A stretch of 39,523 bases of DNA, from the NCBI GenBank assembly GCA_023254365.1, contig JALRLQ010000005.1:1-39523 (forward strand), written 5' to 3'. The notes under the pieces are model-generated. The model saw nothing but the letters and a program-made list of their open reading frames with translations. It was not told the DNA's origin and did not search any database. This document shows positions 31,083 to 39,523 of this stretch, in pieces; within the stretch, counting starts at the first letter, position 1, and every line of letters starts with the position of its first letter. Origin of the DNA: Candidatus Poseidonia sp. (GTDB taxonomy: Archaea > Thermoplasmatota > Poseidoniia > Poseidoniales > Poseidoniaceae). Position numbers and translations under genes: made by a program.

Positions 31083-34000
31083 ATGATGTCAGCGAAGCCG
31101 TCCCCAACTCGAGGCGCAGTCCTCCATGCGGGGTTCCTCGTTTCGCTGCTGTTCTTGATGCTGCTTGCACCGCTGGTCCAACCCCAGAACATCCTCGAAT
31201 CATCGGCCGAATCACGGACGTCAGGGAGTGAACCCTGGGATGTTTATCAGCAGCCCTGGAGTCAATACGCACGAACCCCCACACACAATCAAACCGTACC
31301 ACCTCATGGACCCGATGGAGGGCCCGGGAGTGGGAATGTCAGCGAAGTGACGGTGTTGGCAACGGTTGAACACCCGGTCGTCAACTGGCAGGTTTTCGAT
31401 ACTGGAGATGGAAGCGATGCCTACGGCTCGGTGATCGGCGACTTTTCACAAAGCATCTCGGCCTCTGAAGCCGCAATTGAACGCTGCGGGGAAGGCACGC
31501 TCTTTCCCGTGATGATATCGAGCGTCATCGCCGATGGTTCACGCGAGAGTTTCCTCAATATCGTGACCGGCAACGATGCGAAAATCGCCTGGAGGGTCTC
31601 GCTCGGCATAACGGATTCGATTCGCTCAACACCCATCATCCACGACATTGACGATGATGGTTTCCAAGAGATCATCGTCGTTTACGACACATCGAGCGCC
31701 CTGAACATCGATGTGTGGTCGCCACGACTCACGTGCACGGAGTCCAACTGGCAGACGTCCGGCCACAGCAACGAATTGGTTTGGTCCTATTCCGATTCGA
31801 ACGTCCGCATCGCCTCGCCTTCGCCTCACCTGCCAACGGAAGAAAGCGGGCACAAGGCGGTTACGCAACCGTTGCTTGCTGACCTTGAACTGGACGGCAC
31901 ACCAGAATTGGTGTTGGCTGTGGTCGATGACCCCGAGAACAATCCGACCATCTATGTTCAATCCTACTCGCTGACCACCGCACAACCGTCAAGTGCTGAT
32001 TGGAGTGTGAACCTCGACCGTGGAACACACCCCTCCGATCCGGTTTGGGCCCAACTCGACAGCACGACGAGTTCGGTCTTGCTGACCACCATCGACACCA
32101 ATTCAGGCAACATGTGGATTTGGCAAATCGACGGCTCCACCGGTTCGCTGGATTGGGAGCGTGTTGCCGTCCAAGGAACGGATTCGGGCAACAGCGATGC
32201 GCCAAGGCTCCGCTTGCCGGGGCCCATCATCACCCAACTCGACGGTGACGACGCACCAGAGATGATCCTTACCGTACCTACCGACCCAAACGGCCGAACA
32301 TCGGGAACAGGGGCTCGGTTCATTGGCATGGAAATCACGTCAACGACGGAGGTGTTCAATTTCAGAGCACCCAACGGCTACGCCGATGCGCAACCGCTTG
32401 CCCTTGACACCGACGACGACGGTATCGATGATCGCCTCTGCTGGGTCACGTGGTATTCCGAATCAGCGTTCAATTTCAACCGCAAAGGTATGCTGGGGTG
32501 CACCGACATCAGTGGCAGTACACCGGTCAACGAATGGGTTCGCGACCTTCAACGAGGCAGTGGAAACGACAACGATGAAATCGCAGTATCACCACCGTTT
32601 TGGCTCGATATCGACGGGCAAGGAACGCCAGAAGTGCTGGTCGGATTCGGACGACGAGTATGGGCCTTTGACGGAGACACGGGTGCATCAGCCGATATCA
32701 ACAACGAGTGGTCAACCCCCTTGAGTACACCCCATCGTGTTTGGACTGCACCTGCGCTTGCAGATGTTGATGGCGACGGTCATATCGACATCTTGTTCGG
32801 CGACACCTTGGTGTCTACACGAGGCCCCGACCTTGCACCATCCTTCGACAACCGAGGGCTATCGTTCAATCCAGCACAGGCAGACCCTGGCGACACCGTA
32901 ACGGTCACCGCCCAGTTTTCCAACATCGGCACCGGTGAAGCGGACGATGACGTTGACGCTGCCATCATCATGAACGGGGTTGAAATCAGCCGAGAACGCT
33001 TCACATCAAGTGAACCCGTCGCCCCTACCGCAGAAGGAGGGCCGATGACGTTCACGGCTGAGTTCACAGCGCAACTGGGAACCCACTCGTTTGAAATGGT
33101 GCTGGACGTCAACAACAACATCACCGAATTGCGCGAGGACAACAACCGTGCATCAGCGTTGTTCACGGTCGTGGAGCCCTACGTCGCTGAACTCGCTGGC
33201 CCGCTTGATGCACCACGCATTCTACCAGGGCAAGCCAGTCAAGTCGATGTGTTGCTCACCTCAACGGGTTCTCGAACCGCCGATTGGACCCTCAGTTACG
33301 ACACATCAGATCTTCCCGAGGATTGGGGCTTCGCACCCATGGTCGGCACCTCCATGAACGTGGAACTGGTTCCCAACACACCGCTGACCATTTCGTTTGA
33401 GGCATCCGTGCCATCCTCGGCGCTCGGGGATGAAACAGGCCAAATTGAATTCGTACTGACCTTGGACAGCGATACATCGGTCAACACGACGCTTGTTGTG
33501 CCCATTGAAGTGTTCCGGACGCGAGGCTTGGACCTCGCGGGTGCAACGGGCCTGAATGCATCGTACGGACAGGGTCGTCCGGGTCAAACGGCCACAGCAT
33601 GGTTCATGGTGGAAAATCTAGGAAACGCTGCTGAAACCACCACCTCCATCACATGGACCGCTCCATCTTGGGGTGGATCTCCCTCGATTCACGATGCTCA
33701 AGGCAATGAATTGTTCAGCATCAGCTTGCAACCGGGAGAGATCAAAGAATTGTTTGCCCACCTCCCGACGCCGGGGTCTGCGGCGTATGGAAGCGCAACA
33801 CAGTCCACCCTCACGCTTTGCATGGGCAGTGGAGACGACACCCTGTGCGAATCCATGCCGTTTACATTCACATCCAGCAAGTTTGTTGTCAGCCCCACGC
33901 ACCACCGTTCGCTACCCGACAGCAACCTATCGTGGACCATCAGCGGCGTCCTGCCTGCATCCGGCATGGTGCAGTGGAACATGGTTGAAATGGGCATGAT

Positions 34001-36854
34001 TCAAACCAACTGGGCATGGAGCGTCACCGGTGACTGGAGCATCAACGGTTCTACGTTGGAAAGCCAAGGAACCGGCGGCGATACGGTAACGGGTGAACTC
34101 AAATTGACCCTTCCGCCAAACGCCGTTCCAAAACGACACGCATTCGTTGGCATGGACCTCAACGACGGTGACGCCGTGTTCAACGCATCGTTGCATGTGC
34201 TCCAAATCTATCGGGCCAACGTTTCCATCCTCGAACCGACATTGGCTCCGGGAGAAACTGTGTTGTCGTTGAATGTGAGCGAACCTCATCGGTTCTTATT
34301 GGCACTGAGCAATCCCGGGAACGGAGCCGACACCTTCACCCTCGAGGCGACCGTTACCTCCGACGACCTTGCGTTTGACCCCCAAGTCACCTTCACCTAC
34401 TACGACCCGGTGAAAACTCTCGGGGCATTGGCCACGGGTATTGGAACGGTGGACCTTACACTGTCTGAAGATATTCCCGCAATGCAGCCGTTCTCACTCA
34501 CGTTCACGTGGACATCCTCTGGCGACTCAGGGGTCGTTGACGCCGTCACCACCGAGATTCAAGCCGCCCCAAGCCATGAATGGTCGGTGGCCGTCGTCAA
34601 TGGAACAACACTGACGGGGAAGCCCAGCGAGACCGTCGAAGTCGAATTGAGTCTGACCAACTTGGGCAATGCCGTGGACACACTGACGCTCACACCAGTC
34701 CTTTCGCCCGTGCTGTTTGGTGAAGACACGTCGTCGTGGACGGCGCAATCCGTGCAAACTTCCGATGTTCAGGTCAACGGCAGTACAAGCCTGCTGTTCA
34801 GCATCACCGTACCGGCATCTTCCTGGGCAGGAAGCAGCGTGAACATCCTGCTTCTCCATCAAACAAGTGGCTACACGATCGGGGATACTTCCTTGCAGCT
34901 TGAGGTTCTCCCTGTTGCAAGTTGGCGATTGAACCTGACAGGGGCCGATTTGGAAATCGAGCCCTCTGGTGAAAACATCACGCTCCAACTTGAACACACA
35001 GGCAACAGTTACGAGACACCCTATTTCAGCAAGGCTGGAGCAGGTTGGAACATCACGTTGCCAAGCAATTCGACGCCGGTTGCCCCCTTTACGACCACGA
35101 CGTTCGTGGTGCATGTTCAGCCACCTGAGGATGCCATTGCCGGTGAAATTGGTGTGTTGCGAATCCGCATCACGGGCAACGATACCAGCGGCATGATCGA
35201 AGAAGAAATACCGGTCAAAGTTGGAGCTCATCCACAACTGAACATCGACCACCGCAGCACATGGAAGGTGAATGAACGTGGAGGCTACCCCACGGCATGG
35301 ATCGAAAACCAAGGCAACGATGTTGCCATTCTCACACTTGATGTCGCCTCCCTGCCCGAAGGGTGGTCAACACAGCAAGGGGTGCAGTTGGTCTTGGCGC
35401 CTGGCTCGTTCGCAGGCATTCCGTTGGATCTCACACCAGCAGCAGATTGGAATCAACAACGATTTTTGGTAACCATCAACATCCACCACCCGCTTTTAGG
35501 CACGCTGGCGCACACCATCGAGGTCGAGCATTCATCGGTCTCCTTTGCACAATCTCCCGTTCTGGATGCCTATGCGGGCACCATGCAGTCCGTTGCCGTC
35601 TACGACCTTGCAGACGGAAACACCTCCTTCACGGGTGACCTAGACGTCAACGCCGTCGACGCCACCTTAGCATTTGAACAACCGAGCATCACCGGCGAGC
35701 ACGTCCTTGGTTTCGCTTCGTCGCAAGGCCAAGGAAACCTGTCCCTCTACACCGTGTCTCGCACCTATCCCAACGCTGCTATGACGTGTTCCTTCCTGCC
35801 GAACGCCTTTGACCTACTCGGCCAAACAAGCCTCAGCGGCGTCATTGGAACGTGTGACCTCGAAGCTGGCGCTGGAGGTGACCTGCGTGCTGTGTTGACT
35901 TTGGTCACCACGAACGGCGAACGCATCCCGCTCGACGAAGACCGGTGGACCGTCCCTGAAGGAACGACCCAACGCGTCAACGTAACCGTCGATGGTTGGG
36001 ACCCCGATGCGGGTTTGCTGACGATTGAATTGAGAGGATACGACCAGTTCGGACGGACCTTGGAAGTGGAACAAACCGATATCGTTGCACGAGAGAGCGG
36101 ATGGAACATCGGTATCAATTCACTTTCCACCGACGGAGACATCCGAGTGGGCATCAAACGTACGGGTTACAGCGTCCTGGCCGATGCTGTCTGTGAACTG
36201 ACGGTTGAGACCTCCGGTGGTTGGAGCACCACCTACATCGTCGACGTGGCCTATGCTGAATTTGCTCCCGTCGTCTCCATTGAAGTCCCTCAACAAGTCG
36301 AAAAGGATGAGAAAGTCACGGTGAGCATTGCCTGCAGCGTTCCCTTTGACATCGATGACAACCCCGAGGACGACACCATGAGCGCTTACTACAAACCTGA
36401 AAGCATTCTCACGGTATCTTCCAACGATGTAGGGTGGATCATCGGCATTGCGGCGGTCATGTTTGCTCTTGCGTGGTTTGGTGGGGTCGTTCAATCTCCT
36501 TCAGCCAAGCGCACTGGTGAGCAACCCCGCAAGTCAGGAACGGGTGCTTCATCCAAACCATCAACCAAGACGCCTGAAAAGACTGAACCCGATGCTGTTG
36601 AAAGCGAACCTGAAATCATTGATGATCTCAGTGTTGAACAAGAACAGGCAGAGAGCGAGGTCGAGGTAGAAGCGTTGAATGAACAGGCGCATGTGGATTT
36701 GATTGAGGTCATTGAAACACCAAACGAGGAACCTGATTCAATGGACGCCAGCGGACGGCTCGCCTCCATCCGACAAGAGATGGGGGAGAACCAAACACCT
36801 GACCGTGAGGGAGATCTTGAGGACCGAATGAAGCGGTTCTTCGGAGATTCGTGA
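31083..36854 (+). CDS. Giant cell-surface protein: FG-GAP-like propeller, CARDB and Ig-like repeats, C-terminal anchor
   Basis: 1923 residues. A signal peptide (GFLVSLLFLMLLAPLVQPQ) precedes a propeller-like region to about residue 570 with Ca-binding FG-GAP/VCBS motifs DIDDDGFQEIIVV (near 189), ADLELDGTPELVL (267), DTDDDGIDDR (441), DIDGQGTPEVLVG (508) and DVDGDGHIDILFG (560). A CARDB-like domain follows (PGDTVTVTAQFSNIGTGEADD ends in ITELREDNN). Then come Ig-like modules marked by NLGNAAET (846), NPGNGADT (1077), NLGNAVDT (1193), HTGNSYET (1305) and NQGNDVAI (1410), resembling NEW3/CARDB-type folds. One membrane helix (VGWIIGIAAVMFALAWFGGVV, near 1783) leads to an acidic cytoplasmic tail of about 120 residues ending RMKRFFGDS. 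ATG 31086 fits the SD slightly better than 31083. Adhesion or polymer binding is likely. Confidence 0.9.
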   Translation: MMSAKPSPTRGAVLHAGFLVSLLFLMLLAPLVQPQNILESSAESRTSGSEPWDVYQQPWSQYARTPTHNQTVPPHGPDGGPGSGNVSEVTVLATVEHPVVNWQVFDTGDGSDAYGSVIGDFSQSISASEAAIERCGEGTLFPVMISSVIADGSRESFLNIVTGNDAKIAWRVSLGITDSIRSTPIIHDIDDDGFQEIIVVYDTSSALNIDVWSPRLTCTESNWQTSGHSNELVWSYSDSNVRIASPSPHLPTEESGHKAVTQPLLADLELDGTPELVLAVVDDPENNPTIYVQSYSLTTAQPSSADWSVNLDRGTHPSDPVWAQLDSTTSSVLLTTIDTNSGNMWIWQIDGSTGSLDWERVAVQGTDSGNSDAPRLRLPGPIITQLDGDDAPEMILTVPTDPNGRTSGTGARFIGMEITSTTEVFNFRAPNGYADAQPLALDTDDDGIDDRLCWVTWYSESAFNFNRKGMLGCTDISGSTPVNEWVRDLQRGSGNDNDEIAVSPPFWLDIDGQGTPEVLVGFGRRVWAFDGDTGASADINNEWSTPLSTPHRVWTAPALADVDGDGHIDILFGDTLVSTRGPDLAPSFDNRGLSFNPAQADPGDTVTVTAQFSNIGTGEADDDVDAAIIMNGVEISRERFTSSEPVAPTAEGGPMTFTAEFTAQLGTHSFEMVLDVNNNITELREDNNRASALFTVVEPYVAELAGPLDAPRILPGQASQVDVLLTSTGSRTADWTLSYDTSDLPEDWGFAPMVGTSMNVELVPNTPLTISFEASVPSSALGDETGQIEFVLTLDSDTSVNTTLVVPIEVFRTRGLDLAGATGLNASYGQGRPGQTATAWFMVENLGNAAETTTSITWTAPSWGGSPSIHDAQGNELFSISLQPGEIKELFAHLPTPGSAAYGSATQSTLTLCMGSGDDTLCESMPFTFTSSKFVVSPTHHRSLPDSNLSWTISGVLPASGMVQWNMVEMGMIQTNWAWSVTGDWSINGSTLESQGTGGDTVTGELKLTLPPNAVPKRHAFVGMDLNDGDAVFNASLHVLQIYRANVSILEPTLAPGETVLSLNVSEPHRFLLALSNPGNGADTFTLEATVTSDDLAFDPQVTFTYYDPVKTLGALATGIGTVDLTLSEDIPAMQPFSLTFTWTSSGDSGVVDAVTTEIQAAPSHEWSVAVVNGTTLTGKPSETVEVELSLTNLGNAVDTLTLTPVLSPVLFGEDTSSWTAQSVQTSDVQVNGSTSLLFSITVPASSWAGSSVNILLLHQTSGYTIGDTSLQLEVLPVASWRLNLTGADLEIEPSGENITLQLEHTGNSYETPYFSKAGAGWNITLPSNSTPVAPFTTTTFVVHVQPPEDAIAGEIGVLRIRITGNDTSGMIEEEIPVKVGAHPQLNIDHRSTWKVNERGGYPTAWIENQGNDVAILTLDVASLPEGWSTQQGVQLVLAPGSFAGIPLDLTPAADWNQQRFLVTINIHHPLLGTLAHTIEVEHSSVSFAQSPVLDAYAGTMQSVAVYDLADGNTSFTGDLDVNAVDATLAFEQPSITGEHVLGFASSQGQGNLSLYTVSRTYPNAAMTCSFLPNAFDLLGQTSLSGVIGTCDLEAGAGGDLRAVLTLVTTNGERIPLDEDRWTVPEGTTQRVNVTVDGWDPDAGLLTIELRGYDQFGRTLEVEQTDIVARESGWNIGINSLSTDGDIRVGIKRTGYSVLADAVCELTVETSGGWSTTYIVDVAYAEFAPVVSIEVPQQVEKDEKVTVSIACSVPFDIDDNPEDDTMSAYYKPESILTVSSNDVGWIIGIAAVMFALAWFGGVVQSPSAKRTGEQPRKSGTGASSKPSTKTPEKTEPDAVESEPEIIDDLSVEQEQAESEVEVEALNEQAHVDLIEVIETPNEEPDSMDASGRLASIRQEMGENQTPDREGDLEDRMKRFFGDS

Positions 36855-36902
36855 TCAAAGCTTCATGCAAGCCCTTAACCCGAAAGGCGTTCCGCAGGGT
36901 GC

Positions 36903-37589
36903 ATGGATGAATTGTCGGCATCGACAACCACCCCGTTTTACACCCTCGATGCCTTTGATGGGCGCCTCGCCGAGGAAACGATGCGTGCCATCGAACATGC
37001 CATCAACAGCGAATTTGAGCCATGGACGAGGCTCATGGAACAAGAGCCAGTTCGAAGACAGCGTTTGGTCGACCAAGGAATTGCTGAGCCTGAACAGTTC
37101 GCATCCATTCAGTGGGATGCTGCAACGTTGCTCTTTACCACGTGTGTTGAACTTGCTTCCGACGGTCGCCCGCTTCCCATAGGTGAGACGCTCACCAAGG
37201 AACGATTCGGCCGGTTCCCCCACGGGAACGGTTCAGCCTTGGCCTACTTGTTGGAATACATCCGCCCAAACAGAAGTGTGACTGAACACGACGGTCAAAG
37301 CATCTACGACGGCCTGATTGAATTGCTGAAACAACTGGCTGAAGGCTGTACCGAAGCACACAGGGGGCATGACATGTTCGAAAACGGCTTTGGCGGGATG
37401 CGGATATGCGGCTACCTTTCTGCAGAAGATGTTCAAGTTCTCCGGCGGCATCTCGCGAGCAGAGCATGGACGGTCTCGCACGATGAACCGCTTGATGGAG
37501 GCGTCGCCGATGTGGCGAAGCACTTCACAACCTTGCTCAAGGCTGCTGAACGAAGGCGAGTAGGGCTTGCCTTCCGCACGCACCAGTAA
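36903..37589 (+). CDS. Hypothetical protein, mainly helical
   Basis: 228 residues, not recognised. Soluble with no signal or membrane helix. Mostly helical (RLAEETMRAIEHAINSEFE, IYDGLIELLKQLAEGCTEAH, SAEDVQVLRRHLASRAW, VAKHFTTLLKAAERRR). A central HDMFENGFGGMRIC stretch and EAHRGHD hold several His/Asp residues but no known motif. ATG 36903 lies 48 bp after the surface-protein stop on the same strand, so the two may be co-transcribed. Convergent with purC (4 bp between stops). Confidence 0.68.
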   Translation: MDELSASTTTPFYTLDAFDGRLAEETMRAIEHAINSEFEPWTRLMEQEPVRRQRLVDQGIAEPEQFASIQWDAATLLFTTCVELASDGRPLPIGETLTKERFGRFPHGNGSALAYLLEYIRPNRSVTEHDGQSIYDGLIELLKQLAEGCTEAHRGHDMFENGFGGMRICGYLSAEDVQVLRRHLASRAWTVSHDEPLDGGVADVAKHFTTLLKAAERRRVGLAFRTHQ

Positions 37590-37593
37590 GGCA

Positions 37594-38499
37594 TCAGAAC
37601 GTCTGCGACGTCAAGCGCTCGTACATCGATGCGTAGAGCGCAGCGGTTTCATCGATCACGGATTGCGGCAGTGCAGGAATCGGCGGTTCCTCCGTACCTG
37701 CATCCCTTGCAGCTTTCAAAGCCGTTTGGTGCCCTGTTTCGATGTAGTGGGCACGAACGAATTCCTTGGAGAGTTCGATGCACTCACCGTTGGCGTAGGC
37801 TGCTGCATCCCACCATCGATCCTCGTCAAGGGTTCCAAACGTGTCAACCAACACCACTTCTCTGTTGGTGCCAAGTGCAAATTCTTTCTTTCCGTCAACG
37901 TGAATCAAACCGTTCTTGGCCGCCTCTCGCTCAATGATATCATCAACGGCGAGTGCAGCAGCAACAATGGCTTCGTATTCATCGTCGGTGATGTTGGAAA
38001 TTTCCAATGCCTCTTCGCGACCGATGTTTCGGTCAAAGGTTTCGAATTTGGTGGTGACCTCAACAAAAGGCTGGGCGAGTTTCACACCGTACTCACAATC
38101 GGGTGCAACACCAAGGGCTTCAGCCGATAATTCACCGCGTTGGAAGCGGCGCCAGGCTGAGCCTGAAAGGTAGTGCCGAACGATCACTTCGAGGGGTACG
38201 AACACCCATTCCATGTCTCGAGGAATTGCACCTGGCTCCTTGATGACCTTGACCTTGCGAACGAGACACCGGTCAGCGTGATTCACTTCAATCAAGTGCG
38301 TTTTGCAAATGCCGGCTTCTTCGACCAACTTGAACCAGTGCGCAGTGGTTCGGTTAAGGGATTCCCCCTTCCGTGGGATAAGGGACGGAATGATTTGGTC
38401 AAACACTGAAATTTGATTGGTAAATCTGAATTCCAAAATCTCAGGGTCATCGGTTGACCACACTTGCTTCACTTTGCCTTGGTAGAGCATTTCTCCCAT
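37594..38499 (-). CDS. purC: Phosphoribosylaminoimidazole-succinocarboxamide synthase
   Basis: About 301 residues. SAICAR synthetase couples CAIR to aspartate with ATP in purine synthesis. Signatures: MLYQGKVKQVWST (glycine-rich ATP loop equivalent), FRFTNQISVFDQIIPSLIPRKG, VFVPLEVIVRHYLSGSAWRRF, LIHVDGKKEFAL and VLVDTFGTLDEDRWW (metal-binding Asp region). Length suits the longer, eukaryote/actinobacteria-like PurC form. ATG 38499 is chosen; ATG 38490 is nine bases in and has GGGAGA before it. The open frame upstream overlaps aIF6 and shows no homology. Follows aIF6 on the same strand after 52 bp. Confidence 0.93.
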   Translation of the reverse strand: MGEMLYQGKVKQVWSTDDPEILEFRFTNQISVFDQIIPSLIPRKGESLNRTTAHWFKLVEEAGICKTHLIEVNHADRCLVRKVKVIKEPGAIPRDMEWVFVPLEVIVRHYLSGSAWRRFQRGELSAEALGVAPDCEYGVKLAQPFVEVTTKFETFDRNIGREEALEISNITDDEYEAIVAAALAVDDIIEREAAKNGLIHVDGKKEFALGTNREVVLVDTFGTLDEDRWWDAAAYANGECIELSKEFVRAHYIETGHQTALKAARDAGTEEPPIPALPQSVIDETAALYASMYERLTSQTF

Positions 38500-38551
38500 G
38501 GCGCAGGAACCCTTGAAAACAGCCCTTGAACCTTTCAGCCCACACATTTGG

Positions 38552-39214
38552 TCAAAGGAATCCAAGAGCGTCTTCAATTCGATTCAATTCAGGCCCGCTT
38601 GTTTGTGTACCGCTGACGGCGCCGGTGTTCGATGCACATACCCCAGCGCCAACATAGGGCGAGCCAAACGATACGGTGCCCACCATCGGTTTGACACCGA
38701 GAACATCTTCAATCAGCATGGCCTCATCAGGCGTTACATCAGGATGCAAGAGAACACCTTGGTCGTTCGCCACCGCAAGGCTCCCAACCACGTCATGGCC
38801 CGCAACGGTGGTTGAAGCGACGTCCACTGCGAGGACTTCTGCGAGAATCTCCAACCCTTCTTGAGGAATACTGGGTGAGGCAACAGCCCCTTTTTCGTTC
38901 ACGACCAGAAGATTGCCTGCGGTGTTCACGCCACCTTCCATCACGACAACATCGCCAAACGAAGTCAGACGATCGATGTCGCTTTCCGTAGCGATGTCAG
39001 CAACAGCGATACCACGGCTGTTTCCACAGACCAACGCTCCAATGAGGTTGGAACCACCAATGGAAAGAGGTTGAAGCTCCAAACCCAAGGACGCGTCAAT
39101 GGTTTGAATCACCGGTTCAGGGAGTTCAAGAGGATGGAACAACACGTTTCCAACAGCGGCAAGATGGATGCCCACCTGGTCGCTACCAAAAATATCCACC
39201 GTGTCAATTGGCAT
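38552..39214 (-). CDS. eif6: Translation initiation factor 6 (aIF6)
   Basis: 220 residues. Ribosome anti-association factor that binds the large subunit next to uL14. The fivefold pseudosymmetric repeats are visible: DIFGSDQVGIHLAAVGN, SIGGSNLIGALVCGNSRGI, VVMEGGVNTAGNLLVVNEKGAV, TVAGHDVVGSLAVANDQGV and MVGTVSFGSPYVGAGVCASNTGAV. Full archaeal length. ATG 39214 has GGGATGAG upstream; an AT-rich GTTTTAGA about 30 bp before it may be the TATA. Lies downstream of 5S rRNA on the same strand but behind a terminator-like hairpin. Confidence 0.95.
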   Translation of the reverse strand: MPIDTVDIFGSDQVGIHLAAVGNVLFHPLELPEPVIQTIDASLGLELQPLSIGGSNLIGALVCGNSRGIAVADIATESDIDRLTSFGDVVVMEGGVNTAGNLLVVNEKGAVASPSIPQEGLEILAEVLAVDVASTTVAGHDVVGSLAVANDQGVLLHPDVTPDEAMLIEDVLGVKPMVGTVSFGSPYVGAGVCASNTGAVSGTQTSGPELNRIEDALGFL

Positions 39215-39278
39215 GTGCTCATCCCGACCTTATGGTGACTGTTCTAAAACGTGGTGTTTTTGTGGTTCCCCAGAACGC

Positions 39279-39312
39279 AAAAAAGGCCGGCCTCCATTGG
39301 AGGTCCGGCCTT
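39279..39312 (-). terminator. Hairpin plus T run after 5S rRNA
   Basis: On the minus strand, AAGGCCGG-A-CCTCC, loop AAT, GGAGG-CCGGCCTT, then a run of T (six Ts overlapping the stem end). A 13-bp stem with a single bulge followed by Ts is a strong intrinsic-type terminator for the 5S transcript, separating it from aIF6. Confidence 0.75.
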
Positions 39313-39344
39313 AAGCGCCCTTACGGGTCGAGGATACCCGAGGT

Positions 39345-39485
39345 GAAAAGAGAGGGGCACAGTGACTTCCTTTCCCGTGGACTCTCGTACCACAGTAATG
39401 GGAGAGACGCAGAAGGGCTTGACTTCTGGGTTCGGAATGGGACCAGGTAAACACCTTCGCTGTGACCGTGCACCCATCTCTTTTC
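39345..39485 (-). repeat. Processing stem bracketing 5S rRNA
   Basis: GAAAAGAGA (39485-39477) and TCTCTTTTC (39353-39345) on the minus strand pair over 9 bp and extend helix I of the 5S rRNA beyond both mature ends, with a single unpaired T at 39476. Likely a maturation signal in the precursor. Confidence 0.7.
39354..39475 (-). rRNA. rrf: 5S ribosomal RNA
   Basis: 122 nt on the minus strand. Conserved segments TACCTGGTCCCATTCCGAAC and CCAGAAGTCAAGCCCTTCTG (loop B/C region), GTGGTACGAGAGTCCACGGG (helix IV/loop E region), and 5' GGGTGCACGGTCACAGCG pairing with 3' GTCACTGTGCCCC as helix I. Ends were set from helix I and may be off by one or two bases. A 23S gene may lie upstream, outside the window. 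Confidence 0.93.
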
Positions 39486-39499
39486 GAATCGGATAGGAT

Positions 39500-39514
39500 G
39501 CGACGTAGCGTCGC
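39500..39514. repeat. Short perfect hairpin upstream of 5S rRNA
   Basis: GCGACG and CGTCGC around a 3-base loop, 15 bp upstream of the 5S processing stem. Could be part of an upstream rRNA spacer or a terminator/processing element; the window ends 9 bp further on. Confidence 0.45.
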
Positions 39515-39523
39515 AAAGTGAAT

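Noticed and set aside
34527..35312. 261-codon minus-strand frame inside the surface-protein gene
   Set aside because: Antisense to continuous Ig-like domain repeats; no family signal.
1..39523. CRISPR arrays, insertion sequences, integrases, toxin-antitoxin pairs
   Set aside because: No regularly spaced repeats, transposase motifs or phage genes were seen on either strand.

Overview
The window is archaeal chromosome. Evidence: RNA polymerase subunit Rpo7 (RpoE') with Spt4, ribosomal proteins eS24 and eS31 (S27ae), initiation factor aIF6, an archaeal-type D-aminoacyl-tRNA deacylase, archaeal-type AlaRS and ValRS, RtcB, a COG1326-like zinc protein, tRNA genes with TATA-like boxes about 27 bp upstream, and GGTGA/GAGGT-type ribosome binding sites. 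Moderate GC, very tight packing (every gene-free stretch is under 300 bp), several bacterial-looking genes (RmuC, ETHE1-like hydrolase, proline dehydrogenase) and a giant secreted protein fit a marine Thermoplasmatota lineage such as Marine Group II (Poseidoniales). That assignment is inference; no 16S is present.

Layout. 1-2250: an RND/MMPL-type membrane protein on the minus strand, cut by the window edge. 2417-4909: ValRS. 4910-9611: a DNA-damage-tolerance-like cluster made of a Y-family polymerase (DinB), a RecA-superfamily protein with a broken P-loop, a PolB2-like B-family polymerase with degenerate catalytic motif C and exonuclease motifs, and a small helical protein overlapping the polymerase start. 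9676-14694: phosphoglycerate-type dehydrogenase, a membrane protein, ETHE1-like metallohydrolase, RmuC and a NUDIX hydrolase. 14691-19332: AlaRS, RtcB and a small coiled-coil protein. 19445-21256: tRNA-Thr(GGU), a polytopic membrane protein and tRNA-Ser(GGA). 21342-24902: membrane/zinc-ribbon protein, SufS-like enzyme and anchored subtilase, tightly coupled. 24890-28474: methyltransferase, COG1326-like protein, proline dehydrogenase and D-aminoacyl-tRNA deacylase. 28480-29502: a propeller-like protein. 29503-30820: rpo7-spt4-eS24-eS31 operon. 31083-36854: a 1923-residue surface protein. 36903-39214: an unknown protein, PurC and aIF6. 39279-39523: 5S rRNA on the minus strand with a processing stem and a terminator-like hairpin.

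The most interesting region is 4910-9611. Three protein classes that form the bacterial ImuA-ImuB-DnaE2 mutasome (RecA-like protein, Y-family polymerase, second polymerase) meet here in archaeal form, but with the degeneracy in different partners: DinB keeps its catalytic residues, while the RecA-like protein and the B-family polymerase have lost key ones. The polymerase also ends in a PCNA-binding-like motif. The rest is mainly housekeeping (translation, transcription, purine synthesis) mixed with envelope proteins. No CRISPR array, insertion sequence, integrase or prophage gene was seen.
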